A DNA stretch of 64,000 nucleotides from a bacterium (GCA_028821455.1 JAPPGE010000071.1:46448-110447), one strand, 5' to 3'; numbered from the stretch's first letter, positions 1 to 7,969 are shown. The notes: a model not told the origin generated them from the letters alone. Numbers and translations are program-made.

Positions 1-590
1 CGTCTCGTGAACTCCGGCGGTGGATCCCTCAGTGCCCAGCTGCACGGGAGCAACACAACGGCAAACACCACTCCAAGCCATATGAAGACAAGTGGCAAGT
101 CGCCTTTCGTCTCGACCACCAGCAAGGGTGCAAGTCCCTTGCTCAGGACAACCGCTCCTATCCCGAAGCCCATGACGACAATACCGGTCGCCAATCCCTT
201 CCGATCCGGGAACCACTTGGCAACCGTGGCGACCGGTGTGACGTAGCCAAGCCCAATGCCGGCACCTCCGATTACGCCGTAACCAAGATAGAAGAGCAGG
301 AGGCTCTCTATGTGCAGTGCGAACCCTGCCAGGACATAGCCTCCCGAGAACATCGCGCTCCCGGCGAGCGCCAGTCGCCGGGGACCGACTCTTGGCAAGA
401 GCATGCCGGCGCATGCGGCAGACATGCCGAGCGAGAATATGGTGACGCTGAACGCCACCGCCGTGTCTGTAAACGACCAGCCCAGCTGCCTGACGAGGAG
501 TGTCTGAAAAAAACTCCATGCATAGACAGTACCCAGACAAACCTGAAGCAGGGTACAGCAAAGGATCGCAACTATCCGTGATTGCGTCAT
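1..590 (-). CDS. MFS transporter, oxalate/formate antiporter (OFA) type, partial
   Basis: The 5' part of a membrane transporter is read on the minus strand from the ATG at 588-590 to the window edge, about 196 codons, and its C-terminal half lies outside. The translation begins MTQSRIVAILCC and contains at least five hydrophobic helices. The N-terminal pattern TVYAWSFF followed by LGWSFTDTAVAFS, and later GIGLGYVTPVATVAKWFPDRKG, is characteristic of the OFA family of MFS antiporters for small carboxylates. The loop WFPDRKGLATG matches the conserved inter-helix MFS motif. The ATG lies directly downstream of the HAMP gene and forms an ATGA junction with the alternative reading frame of that gene's 3' end. 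It therefore looks like the distal gene of the binding-protein/sensor operon. The substrate cannot be told from sequence alone. Confidence 0.8.
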   Translation of the reverse strand, partial: MTQSRIVAILCCTLLQVCLGTVYAWSFFQTLLVRQLGWSFTDTAVAFSVTIFSLGMSAACAGMLLPRVGPRRLALAGSAMFSGGYVLAGFALHIESLLLFYLGYGVIGGAGIGLGYVTPVATVAKWFPDRKGLATGIVVMGFGIGAVVLSKGLAPLLVVETKGDLPLVFIWLGVVFAVVLLPCSWALRDPPPEFTR

Positions 591-596
591 TTCGGA

Positions 597-1364
597 CTAC
601 TCTTTGCTGCGATCCGGCCCTGACTGCGGTCCCTTTCCATGACCGTCTGTCGGTCGCGAAAAATGAAGAAACAACCGCGCCAGATCGCCGGCCTCGTCAT
701 TTCGAGCCAGCAACTCCTGACTCTTCGCTCCGTCAGACGACTGTTCGCGTGCGAGCCCGACCGCGAAGTTCAGAAGTCCGTCGACCGGCTTGGCCGCATA
801 GTTGACGAACCAGATCGCGGCAAAGACGCCTACGACAAATATTATGCAGATCAGATAGATCTGCTGACCGATTGCTCTCTGAATTTTCAAGGCGATCAAT
901 CCGGTGTCCATGCCTATGCGAACCGTACCAGCCACGCCCGCCAGGATCGGACTCCCCACTTCAATGAAGTCGCCCATTCCAGGCAGGCTGCGTTCCACCG
1001 TCGTCGTGCTGTTCACATCGCCAGCCTTGATTTCTTCCGGAATGCCCGGGACGAAGGTATGGGCAAGGATCTCGCCGGTTTCGCTGGTGATGTAGATGTA
1101 GCTTACCCCCTGAATCTCAATGAACTGATCAATCAAGGACTGCAAAGCCGTCAGGTTGCTGTTCAACAGGATGTTCACGCTGGCATCCGCAATCGTCTTT
1201 GCGATGCCCTTGCTGTTCGCCTCGTACTCCTTGGACAGATGCGTGTCGACCGCATAAATGCTAAGCAACGACGTCGACACTCCGATCACACCGAACAGAA
1301 AGAAAACGCCAAAGAGTGTCTTTCGGAAGAGTCTCGGCATACTGAAGAGTTTCGGCATACTCAT
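597..1364 (-). CDS. HAMP-domain membrane sensor, apparently truncated or frameshifted at its C-terminus
   Basis: A 255-residue product starting MSMPKLFSMPRLFRKTLFG. It has an N-terminal transmembrane helix (about residues 14-38), a periplasmic sensor segment with a PAS/Cache-like stretch (GVSYIYITSETGEILAHT), a second helix (about 180-200), and a HAMP domain ending DEAGDLARLF. After LARLF the current frame reads a basic, non-HAMP tail and stops at TAG 597-599. One base over, the sequence reads FRDRQTVMERDRSQG and then a TGA that overlaps the ATG of the downstream transporter (ATGA at 587-590). This is a more natural HAMP ending and gene junction. A frameshift or sequencing error near 665 is likely. 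No kinase or cyclase domain follows in either frame, so the protein would be a sensor without an output domain. The start overlaps nothing and sits one base after the upstream stop. Confidence 0.65.
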   Translation of the reverse strand: MSMPKLFSMPRLFRKTLFGVFFLFGVIGVSTSLLSIYAVDTHLSKEYEANSKGIAKTIADASVNILLNSNLTALQSLIDQFIEIQGVSYIYITSETGEILAHTFVPGIPEEIKAGDVNSTTTVERSLPGMGDFIEVGSPILAGVAGTVRIGMDTGLIALKIQRAIGQQIYLICIIFVVGVFAAIWFVNYAAKPVDGLLNFAVGLAREQSSDGAKSQELLARNDEAGDLARLFLHFSRPTDGHGKGPQSGPDRSKE

Positions 1365-1365
1365 G

Positions 1366-2631
1366 TCACGCAAACCTCGTCTGCCAGTTGTGGAGCGGAA
1401 CAAACCGACCTTCGTCGACAACGGTGTAATAGACCTTTTGCAAGCCTTGACGCCGCTCCGGCCCGAACGACACCGCCTCACCGATTCCCAGGTCGTACTC
1501 CGTTATGCTGAATACGGCATCTTCCAGCGCACCCCGTTCCGGCGTTTCGCCTAGGCGCCCCAGAATCTCGACCATCATCTTGGCATCAAGGAAGCCCTCG
1601 AGACTTACAAAGCTGTGCGAAAACGGCGTGTAACTTTCCGTCAACAGTTCCTGCGGCGCGGAAGGAGCATACAGCGCCATCAGTTCCTGGTACTGCTTGA
1701 CCGCCGGAATCGACGTATCGTGGTAGCTGGGCACGACCTGCGAGTTCACCAGCAGAGCGGTATAACGCTCGCCGTCGTCACGCCCCTGGGTGATGAGATT
1801 GAGCAGATTTTCGCTCCCGACAAAGGAAACATTGGCGATGGGCACCTGCAATCCAAGGTCCACGGCGTCACGAAGGAACGCAGCGCATGCGGCGTAGGCA
1901 CCAATGCAAATGACGGCATCGGGGCGCGATGCCTTGAGAATCTCCACCTGATCTCGCATGACGCCGGTGAACTTCGAACCCCGCCTGTAGGTCGCCTCGC
2001 CGACAATCTGCTCTCCATACTGCTTCAGCGCCTGGCGCACACCCGCCCAGCCGCTGCGGCCGTAGGCGTCGGCCTGATAGAAGACCGCAATGCGTCTGCG
2101 ACCGATGTTGACAAAGTTCTGGACAAGGCCGGCGGTCTCTTGCCGGTAGGAGGCGCGCAGATTGAAGGCGAAGGGTCCATATGGCGGCTCCCGCTGGGGT
2201 TGTGCGCCGGTGAATGGGAAAAACAGGTAGATCTGTCTCTCCTGGAACTTCTTGAGCATGGGAAGGACACGCGTGACCGTCGGCGTGCCGACATAGCCGA
2301 ACAAGGCAAAGACCTCGTCCTCCAGCATGAGAGTCAGCGTGTTCTTGACCGCAGGATCAGGTTGATAGCCGTCGTCATAGGTCTTCAGGACGACCTTCCT
2401 GCCTGCGATGCCACCTTGTCGGTTGACATGCTCGAAGTAGGCGCTCGCTCCGCGATACAGCTCTATGCCGAGACCACGGGACGGTCCTGAGAATGCGGCA
2501 GACATTCCCAGCACGATCTCACTGTCGGTGACTCCAGATGATGTCGTTGCACCAAGCGATTTCGAGCCGAGCCCCATCAGGCATCCGGCAAGCCCGTACT
2601 GAAGAACGTGCCGTCTCGTCGCTGACGTCAT
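1366..2631 (-). CDS. ABC-type (LivK-like) periplasmic substrate-binding protein
   Basis: A 421-residue periplasmic binding protein of the type I fold used by branched-chain amino acid and amide transporters. The start at MTSATRRHVLQYGLAG was chosen because it gives a twin-arginine-like signal region (RRHVLQYGLAGCLMGLGSKSLGA), after which the mature domain begins DSEIVLGMSAAFSGPSRG, the typical LivK opening. Lobes with GYVGTPTVTRVLPM and AVFYQADAYGRSG follow in family order. No permease or ATPase genes are adjacent. Instead the gene runs directly into a HAMP sensor (1 bp gap) and an OFA transporter. This suggests a binding protein that feeds a sensor rather than an ABC transporter, which is inference. 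The ligand is unknown. Confidence 0.85.
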   Translation of the reverse strand: MTSATRRHVLQYGLAGCLMGLGSKSLGATTSSGVTDSEIVLGMSAAFSGPSRGLGIELYRGASAYFEHVNRQGGIAGRKVVLKTYDDGYQPDPAVKNTLTLMLEDEVFALFGYVGTPTVTRVLPMLKKFQERQIYLFFPFTGAQPQREPPYGPFAFNLRASYRQETAGLVQNFVNIGRRRIAVFYQADAYGRSGWAGVRQALKQYGEQIVGEATYRRGSKFTGVMRDQVEILKASRPDAVICIGAYAACAAFLRDAVDLGLQVPIANVSFVGSENLLNLITQGRDDGERYTALLVNSQVVPSYHDTSIPAVKQYQELMALYAPSAPQELLTESYTPFSHSFVSLEGFLDAKMMVEILGRLGETPERGALEDAVFSITEYDLGIGEAVSFGPERRQGLQKVYYTVVDEGRFVPLHNWQTRFA

Positions 2632-2633
2632 GT

Positions 2634-3041
2634 GATGAGCTCCCGGCCGTGGTCCAGTGTATCCGTGATTCCATCGTTGCCCGCTTCCGACGGCGGTACC
2701 GCAGGTGGCATAACGATCATGTCGATGGTGTCGGGCGACACGCCGCGTGCGTTGTCCTCGATGTGAATCTCCATGCACTTCCCGGAGCGCCGGGTGACGA
2801 GAGTGAGTGATGGGTCGTACCTGGTTCCGTCAGTACTTTCTTCGGTTGAGCGACGATTTTCAACCGTCGCCGGACAAGCGCTGTCGACCGAGTTCAGTGA
2901 GATGCGACACACATCCTGAGAAGTGACGTCGAGTAAGCCAATCATTGGATCGAGACCCTTCATGATCTCAAGCCGAAAATCCGGATCGATGGCACTGGCC
3001 GTGAAGTGCGAACCGCGCATGCCCATCGAACGACGCGTCAA
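2634..3041 (-). pseudogene. Decayed histidine-kinase ATPase domain remnant
   Basis: A minus-strand reading frame keeps recognisable pieces of a sensor histidine kinase C-terminus in the right order. LDPMIGLLDVTSQDVCRISLN corresponds to the N-box region (normally ending LLNLISNA). YDPSLTLVTRRSGKCMEIHI and EDNARGVSPDTIDMI correspond to the G1 box (DNGxGIPPE). The N-box asparagines and the G2 glycine-rich segment are lost, and the frame ends without GTGLGL. There is no plausible start and no upstream dimerisation domain in frame. It lies just upstream of the binding-protein/sensor operon, so it may be the remains of the kinase that once worked with it. The assignment rests on pattern similarity only. 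Confidence 0.55.
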
Positions 3042-3241
3042 TGTCGAATGGCTGTGCGCCGCCCCTGCCCTTCCCTGTGCCGAACGTGCGATGCGTTGAC
3101 CTGCTTCGCCTTGTTCTGACCAGGGAGCTCGGTTGGTCTTTCGGTGCCCAATCTGCGAGCCAGAGAAGCATGGCAGTCCGATGCCGTCGCTGACGTGGCG
3201 ACCGCGGCGGCTGGTGGCCGATCTGTGGCGGACCTAGCAGG

Positions 3242-3505
3242 TTGAATGCGCCACGCCTTTGTGCTGCGCTGAAGCCGGGCTGTTCGAGTTGCCTTGACCG
3301 GCCCAGCCGTCTGTCGCAGGTCCCCTTCTCGAGGAAGCGCATCCGCAACATCTTGGGGACCCGTGTGTGCTGCTGCTATCGGCGCATCCACACTCTATCC
3401 CGTCAAGAGCGCTGGCGGATCAATGCCAGGCAGCTCTATCGGATGTCTTGCCAGGAGAGGCTCCGGCTGCCGAACAAGGCGAGAGGTTCCGCAGGACTGG
3501 GGTGA
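3242..3505 (+). pseudogene. IS3-family transposase OrfB fragment
   Basis: The plus-strand frame contains FSRKRIRNILGTR and YRRIHTLSRQERWRIN followed by ARQLYRMSCQERLRLPNKA. This aligns with the conserved N-terminal part of IS3-family OrfB (RIRDIAxTRxRYGYRRIHVLLRREGW, then a tyrosine-rich helix ending LRNK). The catalytic DDE core is absent, and no OrfA or terminal inverted repeats are seen. It is a decayed fragment lying between the kinase remnant and the GFA gene, so this intergenic zone has already received and lost mobile DNA. Confidence 0.65.
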
Positions 3506-3541
3506 CGCTGTTCATTTCCCGCACGACCTTGCTCACTGATT

Positions 3542-3964
3542 TCACCCCGGTCTGTTCCTGCAAAATGAGACGATCCCAGGCGGCGGCATCGCCCATGGCA
3601 CTCTTGAAACAGTCCAAATCTGATATCCGGGAACAACGACATCGGGTTCATCAAGTGATCCAGCCTTTACATGGACGACCTTGTCATTGTGAGAGGAGCT
3701 GGTGAAAACAGGCGATCCGCAAACATTGCAGAAGAATCGCGTAACCTCTCCTCCACTGTCTCCAGACGTTGTAAACGAGGAGAGTGAAGAACCTTCAAGA
3801 CTGAACGCCGATTTCTCAACCCGCACACCGACATTGAACGCACTGCCATTTGCGCGTCGACAATCTCGACAATAACAGTAGTTGGCGTCACCAACATTTC
3901 CATCGATGCTGTATCGAATGCTGCCGCAAAGGCATCCACCATGCGTCATTTCAGCCGGCTTCAT
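3542..3964 (-). CDS. GFA/CENP-V family zinc protein
   Basis: A 140-residue protein of the glutathione-dependent formaldehyde-activating (GFA) fold. Zinc ligands are visible as GGCLCG near the N-terminus, CYCRDCRR (about residues 30-37) and FFCNVCGSP (about 76-83). The start at MKPAEMTHGGCLCG is supported by a GGAGAG ribosome-binding site upstream. The family binds zinc, and most members have no proven reaction despite the name. The gene stands alone, with the IS1595-type transposon inserted about 150 bp upstream of its start. It is one of three GFA loci in this window. Confidence 0.85.
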   Translation of the reverse strand: MKPAEMTHGGCLCGSIRYSIDGNVGDANYCYCRDCRRANGSAFNVGVRVEKSAFSLEGSSLSSFTTSGDSGGEVTRFFCNVCGSPVFTSSSHNDKVVHVKAGSLDEPDVVVPGYQIWTVSRVPWAMPPPGIVSFCRNRPG

Positions 3965-4115
3965 GTGAATCTCTCCAATCACGTGGTTCGGCTGGAGACT
4001 CGCCCCTTTGCCAGTCTTTCCAGGTGTACTCAAGACAGGTCAACTGTTCACGGCTGGCCCTTGTGTTCTGACAGTTCGCTTCGGGTCTCAGGTGACAGGA
4101 ACGGAGTCGCTGCGT

Positions 4116-4123
4116 CAATCTTA
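4116..4123. repeat. Left target-site duplication of the IS1595-type transposon
   Basis: The 8 bases CAATCTTA directly abut the left inverted repeat. CAATCTTG abuts the right repeat at 7962-7969, so 7 of 8 bases match. An 8-bp duplication is the known signature of IS1595-family insertion. Confidence 0.8.
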
Positions 4124-4162
4124 GGGGATTATATACTTGACTGAAAACCGGGGGTGCCGTAT
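4124..4162 (+). repeat. Left terminal inverted repeat of the transposon
   Basis: Thirty-nine bases starting GGGGATTATATACTTGACTG and ending GGGTGCCGTAT are identical to the reverse complement of 7923-7961. The motif TATATACTTGACTG may also hold part of the transposase promoter, which is inference. Confidence 0.92.
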
Positions 4163-4193
4163 ACTCCTGATAAATCAACGTATGGAGTCGGAC

Positions 4194-5168
4194 ATGGCGC
4201 AGAAGGGACCGGGCAAATCGCACCGCGAAGGCATCAGCATCATGGCACTGGCCGACATGTTCCCGGACGAGGCCAGCGCGGCCGCGTGGCTTGAGAGCGT
4301 CGTGTGGCCGAACGGTCGTCACTGCCCGCGTTGCGGCTCCACGGAGACCGTCAATGCGTCCGCCACGTCTGGCCTTCCCTACTACTGCCAGGGTTGCAAG
4401 AAGCCGTTTTCGGTCAGGATCGGCAGCACCCTTGAGCGGTCGAAGGTTCCCCTCCGCAAGTGGGTGTTCGCGATCTACCTCGAGATGACGAGCCTCAAGG
4501 GCGTGTCGTCGATGAAGCTCCATCGGGACATCGACGTGACGCAGAAGACCGCTTGGTTCATGCTCCATCGCATCCGCGAAGCGTGGAAGGGCGTGGACAT
4601 GGCCCTTACCGGTCCGGTAGAGGCAGACGAGATGTACGTCGGGGGCCTCCGCAAGAACATGTCCAAGGCCAAACGGAAGCAGCTTGAGGGCCGGGGTCCG
4701 GTCGGCAAGTCAGTGGTCGCCGGGATCAAGGACAGGGCCACCAAGCGCGTCCGCGCGAAAGTTGTTGGTGACACCACCGCCGAGACCCTGCAAGGCTTCG
4801 TCCGGGACCACACGGCGGGAGGCGCGATGGTCTACACAGATGAGGCGAGCGCCTACGCGGGGCTGGCGCGGGACTTCGGCCACGAGGCCGTCAACCACGG
4901 CGTCGGCGAGTACGTCCGGGGACAGGCACACACCAACGGGATCGAGTCCTTCTGGTCCACGTTCAAGCGGGCGCACAAGGGCGTCTACCACAAGATCAGC
5001 GCCAAGAACCTTGACCGCTACGTGCGGGAGTTCGCGGGCCGTCACAACGTCCGGGAACTGGACACCATCGAACAGATGGGCGCGGCGGTCGTCGGCATGG
5101 TCGGCCAGCGTCTCATGTACCGGGACCTGATCGCTGATAACGGGCTGGACTCCGGGGCGCGGGCGTGA
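4194..5168 (+). CDS. IS1595-family (ISXO2-like) transposase
   Basis: A 324-residue DDE-type transposase that mobilises the surrounding element. An N-terminal zinc ribbon has C44-x2-C47 (HCPRCG) and C65-x2-C68 (YCQGCKK). The catalytic core shows D145 in VEADEMYVGG, D216 in VYTDEASAYAG, and the terminal N248/E251 in HTNGIESFWS, the usual IS1595 ending. The start at MAQKGPGKSHREG was chosen because GGAG lies about 7 bases upstream. The frame is open further upstream into the inverted repeat, and an alternative ATG lies at 4182. The stop codon overlaps the next gene's GTG start (GTGA at 5165-5168), which indicates coupled translation with the passenger. Confidence 0.93.
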   Translation: MAQKGPGKSHREGISIMALADMFPDEASAAAWLESVVWPNGRHCPRCGSTETVNASATSGLPYYCQGCKKPFSVRIGSTLERSKVPLRKWVFAIYLEMTSLKGVSSMKLHRDIDVTQKTAWFMLHRIREAWKGVDMALTGPVEADEMYVGGLRKNMSKAKRKQLEGRGPVGKSVVAGIKDRATKRVRAKVVGDTTAETLQGFVRDHTAGGAMVYTDEASAYAGLARDFGHEAVNHGVGEYVRGQAHTNGIESFWSTFKRAHKGVYHKISAKNLDRYVREFAGRHNVRELDTIEQMGAAVVGMVGQRLMYRDLIADNGLDSGARA

Positions 5169-7747
5169 GTGAAGAACTTCTACAAACGGCACCGCTCCCA
5201 CTAGGGCGATACAAGTATCATCGCCTTGGCGCATCAACGCTTGGTCAGTTGCATCAGGCCCGCATTGTATCAAAACTAGTCCCGCCCGACCTTCGGACGA
5301 AGAAACCAGACGGGCTGATCACACTCGGCAAAGGGCTCGTTAAGGCGTACATTGAATACAAAACACCGAGCGAGTTGAGAACGCCAAGACAAGTAACCAA
5401 GGCGATAAATCAGGAAATCGCGCCTGCCAGGGCACTCTGCAACTTGCTCATTGTCACTAGCGGTGCAAAGACATTTTGGATCAACCCACATACTGGCAAC
5501 CAAGTGCAATCGCCAGACGCTCTGCCGCCCTTCAACGCAAAGTCGATTGTGGAGGGCCGGGCGTCACTTGAATACCTGCAGTCGCTGGAGGAAATAGTTG
5601 ACCGGGCCGACCATTCTCTTTCACCTGACAATGATGAGTTGTATAGCCCGTCGTTGATTGATCCGTCACAAATAGCGCAATCGATATGGCAAAAGATATG
5701 GATCAACACAGGCAAAGAACCTGAGAAGTGCCTGTACAATGTTGTGGAGTTGTTTGTTTTCAAGTTCCTGTCCGATCTATCCGTTCTGAAGGCACACCAC
5801 AACTTCGAGCATGTCTGTGAGGTAGGAGACACGTCGGGTCACGAGGACGCGCTCACAACCTACGCCAAACTGAGTCGTCCCGCGATTTACGATCTTTTCC
5901 CGGCCGGTCAAGACGGAACCAGCATCATAAATGGCACCATATTCGTAAACGAAAGGGGCGAGCCGAACAGTTCACAGTCTCGCCTTTTCTTCGAAGTCCT
6001 CAAGGATCTTCGCGAATATGACAGGCAACACGGTTCTCTCAAGTACATCGAAAAGGAATTCAAGACACGACTCTATGAGGCTTTCCTGCGTCAGGGCGCC
6101 GGGTTGCATCACTTGGGGCAGTTCTTCACGCCAAGAAATGTCGTTCAAGCGGTGGTTCGCATGTCCGGCGCGAACTCACTGGCGCCCGGCTCATCCCTTT
6201 GCGACCCGTTCTGTGGTGTTGGCGGGTTTCTCCTTGAGGCGATATTACAATGTCCTCGTCTTCACGCCGCCTTTCAACCCGTAGACGGTGCAATAAGCCC
6301 CGATGTCACTGTTGTTGGATACGACAGGGGAAGTGACGAGAAGGAAGACGAGAGGACCATCATCCTGGCAAAGGCCAATGCTCTGATCTACTTCTCGGAC
6401 TTGCTGGCACGCTACAGCTCGCCCGACTTCGCCAAGGAAGTGTCCGAGCAGTTGATCAATCCGATGTTTCAATTGTTGCGCAGCAACCTTGGGACCTTCG
6501 AGGTCGACGACGAGTCGAAACATGACCTTATCCTCACCAATCCGCCATACGTCACCCGAGGGTCGGCGAGCCTCAAGAATGCGATAGAGGAAGCCGGTAT
6601 TGCTGACAGGTACAGCGTGTCCGGGCGCGGGACGGAAGCCCTTGCCATGCAATGGGTCATCCGAAGTCTGACACCTGGCGGCACCGGGATTGTCATAGTG
6701 CCGGATGGTCTTCTGAATCAGCGTGAAATGCTGGCGTTCATCAAGGCAGAGTGTGTGGTCAAGGGCATCATCTCCTTGCCCGAGAGAACCTTTTACGCCA
6801 CCCCCAAGAAGACGTACATACTGGCGATTACCAAGAAGCGTCGTGCCGGGGTGATGCAAACGGAACCAGTGTTCGCCTATCTGGTGTCGGAGACCGGTGA
6901 AACGAGGGACGCAAATCGCTGGACCATTCCCGACAATCACTTGATCGAGGCGACGGGCCTTTACAACCAGTTTGTCGGACACCCCCTCTCCTTCCAACCC
7001 TCGTCGTCTAGATGCAAAGCTGTGTCCTGGGACACTTTCGATGCACTAGAGCATTGGATGTTGGACCGCCGTTGTTGGAACACGCAAGAACTGGAGGCCA
7101 TGGGCGTGTCCGCAAGTCACAGCGCCTCTGTGACCGTAGAGGAATTCAACGAATACCTGACTCCACTCGGGATACAAGGGATCGGGGAGCAGCGGCAGGG
7201 ACATGCAAGGGCCGCGATTAGCTATAGGGAGGTGTTGCTTGGCGACGAGGAATTGTTCTGCTTAGTAATCGGAAAGCGTGTTCTCAGGAGGGACTGCGTA
7301 GAGAGCGGAATACCCTGCATCAGCGCTAATGTTCGGGATGTGTTCGGTTACATCAAATCATCAGATATCCTTTCAGACTTTACTGCGCCATCCCTGACGT
7401 GGGGCATTGACGGGGCCTTCGACTGGCACTTCATTCCGGCCGGGTCGCCTTTCCATCCCACGGACCACTGTGGAGTTCTTCGTGTTGTGCACCCTGGCAT
7501 TGACCCAGAGTATCTGTACTTCGTACTGAGGAACACTCGCGACAGGAATGGCTTCGACCGGACCTTTCGGGCCAACCTGCGCAATGTTGGCAACGTCGCT
7601 GTGGATGTTCCAATGTCGCATGATGGTGCATTTGATTTGCACAAACAGCGTGAGATTGCCCGCACGTACAAGGAAATCGAAAAGAGGCGGGAGCATGCAC
7701 AGCAGGCCCTCCGCTACATCACAGACGCTAATGTGACGATCCAATAG
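5165..7747 (+). CDS. Single-chain restriction-modification candidate (PD-(D/E)XK nuclease + N6-adenine methyltransferase + specificity region)
   Basis: An 860-residue protein with a GTG start overlapping the transposase stop. Residues about 30-110 form a type I HsdR_N-like segment with a candidate nuclease core P48-D49 ... E64-Y65-K66 (YIEYK). Residues about 300-620 are a HsdM-like N6-adenine methyltransferase with GQFFTPR (318-324), SAM-binding motif I DPFCGVGGF (347-355) and catalytic NPPY (459-462). The last 180 residues resemble a HsdS-type target-recognition half: HPGIDPEYLYFVLRN, a linker, and a C-terminal helix DLHKQREIARTYKEIEKRREHAQQ. This order matches type IIG or fused type I enzymes that cut and methylate in one chain. 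Whether it cuts is inferred from three residues only, and it could be a solitary methyltransferase. Being carried inside a transposon, it may act as a stabilising or defensive cargo. Confidence 0.85.
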   Translation: MSEELLQTAPLPLGRYKYHRLGASTLGQLHQARIVSKLVPPDLRTKKPDGLITLGKGLVKAYIEYKTPSELRTPRQVTKAINQEIAPARALCNLLIVTSGAKTFWINPHTGNQVQSPDALPPFNAKSIVEGRASLEYLQSLEEIVDRADHSLSPDNDELYSPSLIDPSQIAQSIWQKIWINTGKEPEKCLYNVVELFVFKFLSDLSVLKAHHNFEHVCEVGDTSGHEDALTTYAKLSRPAIYDLFPAGQDGTSIINGTIFVNERGEPNSSQSRLFFEVLKDLREYDRQHGSLKYIEKEFKTRLYEAFLRQGAGLHHLGQFFTPRNVVQAVVRMSGANSLAPGSSLCDPFCGVGGFLLEAILQCPRLHAAFQPVDGAISPDVTVVGYDRGSDEKEDERTIILAKANALIYFSDLLARYSSPDFAKEVSEQLINPMFQLLRSNLGTFEVDDESKHDLILTNPPYVTRGSASLKNAIEEAGIADRYSVSGRGTEALAMQWVIRSLTPGGTGIVIVPDGLLNQREMLAFIKAECVVKGIISLPERTFYATPKKTYILAITKKRRAGVMQTEPVFAYLVSETGETRDANRWTIPDNHLIEATGLYNQFVGHPLSFQPSSSRCKAVSWDTFDALEHWMLDRRCWNTQELEAMGVSASHSASVTVEEFNEYLTPLGIQGIGEQRQGHARAAISYREVLLGDEELFCLVIGKRVLRRDCVESGIPCISANVRDVFGYIKSSDILSDFTAPSLTWGIDGAFDWHFIPAGSPFHPTDHCGVLRVVHPGIDPEYLYFVLRNTRDRNGFDRTFRANLRNVGNVAVDVPMSHDGAFDLHKQREIARTYKEIEKRREHAQQALRYITDANVTIQ

Positions 7748-7760
7748 GCAGGAGCCAGAC

Positions 7761-7916
7761 ATGGTCGATGAAAACGGAGACAATACGCACCGGCGCCAAC
7801 CACCACCCGAAGTCAAAGTCCTGAATCCACGCTACAAGGGTGCGACCCCGGAGATGGTGGCCCGCGCGCTCTTGCATCCAAGAAGGCAGGACAATGAGGG
7901 CGACGAGGAAACATGA
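7761..7916 (+). CDS. Small conserved-looking passenger protein, 51 residues, unknown function
   Basis: A short gene with ATG 7761 and stop TGA 7914-7916, preceded by GGAG about 6 bases upstream and starting 14 bp after the methyltransferase-like gene. The product begins MVDENGDNTHRRQPPPEVKV and contains the segment LNPRYKGATPEMVARALLHP before an acidic tail. The compact motif NPRYKGATPEMVARALL looks constrained, and I recall similar small proteins near mobile elements, but I cannot name a family with certainty. It has no cysteine motif, membrane segment or signal peptide. It is charged and might bind DNA or the large protein, for example as a controller or inhibitor of the nuclease. That role is speculation from position. 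Confidence 0.7.
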   Translation: MVDENGDNTHRRQPPPEVKVLNPRYKGATPEMVARALLHPRRQDNEGDEET

Positions 7917-7922
7917 CCGGTC

Positions 7923-7961
7923 ATACGGCACCCCCGGTTTTCAGTCAAGTATATAATCCCC
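7923..7961 (-). repeat. Right terminal inverted repeat of the transposon
   Basis: The reverse complement of the 39-bp left end, with no mismatch. It is followed by the target copy CAATCTTG at 7962-7969. Confidence 0.92.
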
Positions 7962-7969
7962 CAATCTTG
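7962..7969. repeat. Right target-site duplication of the transposon
   Basis: CAATCTTG matches the left copy CAATCTTA (4116-4123) at 7 of 8 bases. One substitution has occurred since insertion, or the duplication was imperfect. Confidence 0.8.

Larger units (their letters stand above)
4124..7961 (+). mobile_element. IS1595-family transposon with restriction-modification-like passenger genes
   Basis: The element is 3838 bp long. It is bounded by 39-bp perfect inverted repeats (4124-4162 and 7923-7961, beginning GGGGATTATATACTTGACTG) and a near-perfect 8-bp target duplication. It encodes an ISXO2/IS1595-type transposase, a large methyltransferase-containing protein that overlaps it by GTGA, and a 51-codon gene. 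All three genes read in one direction and fill the element, so the passengers are an integral cargo. It sits between a GFA gene and the 3' end of an MFS gene without disrupting either. The intact ends and open reading frames suggest a recent and possibly still mobile insertion. Confidence 0.9.
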
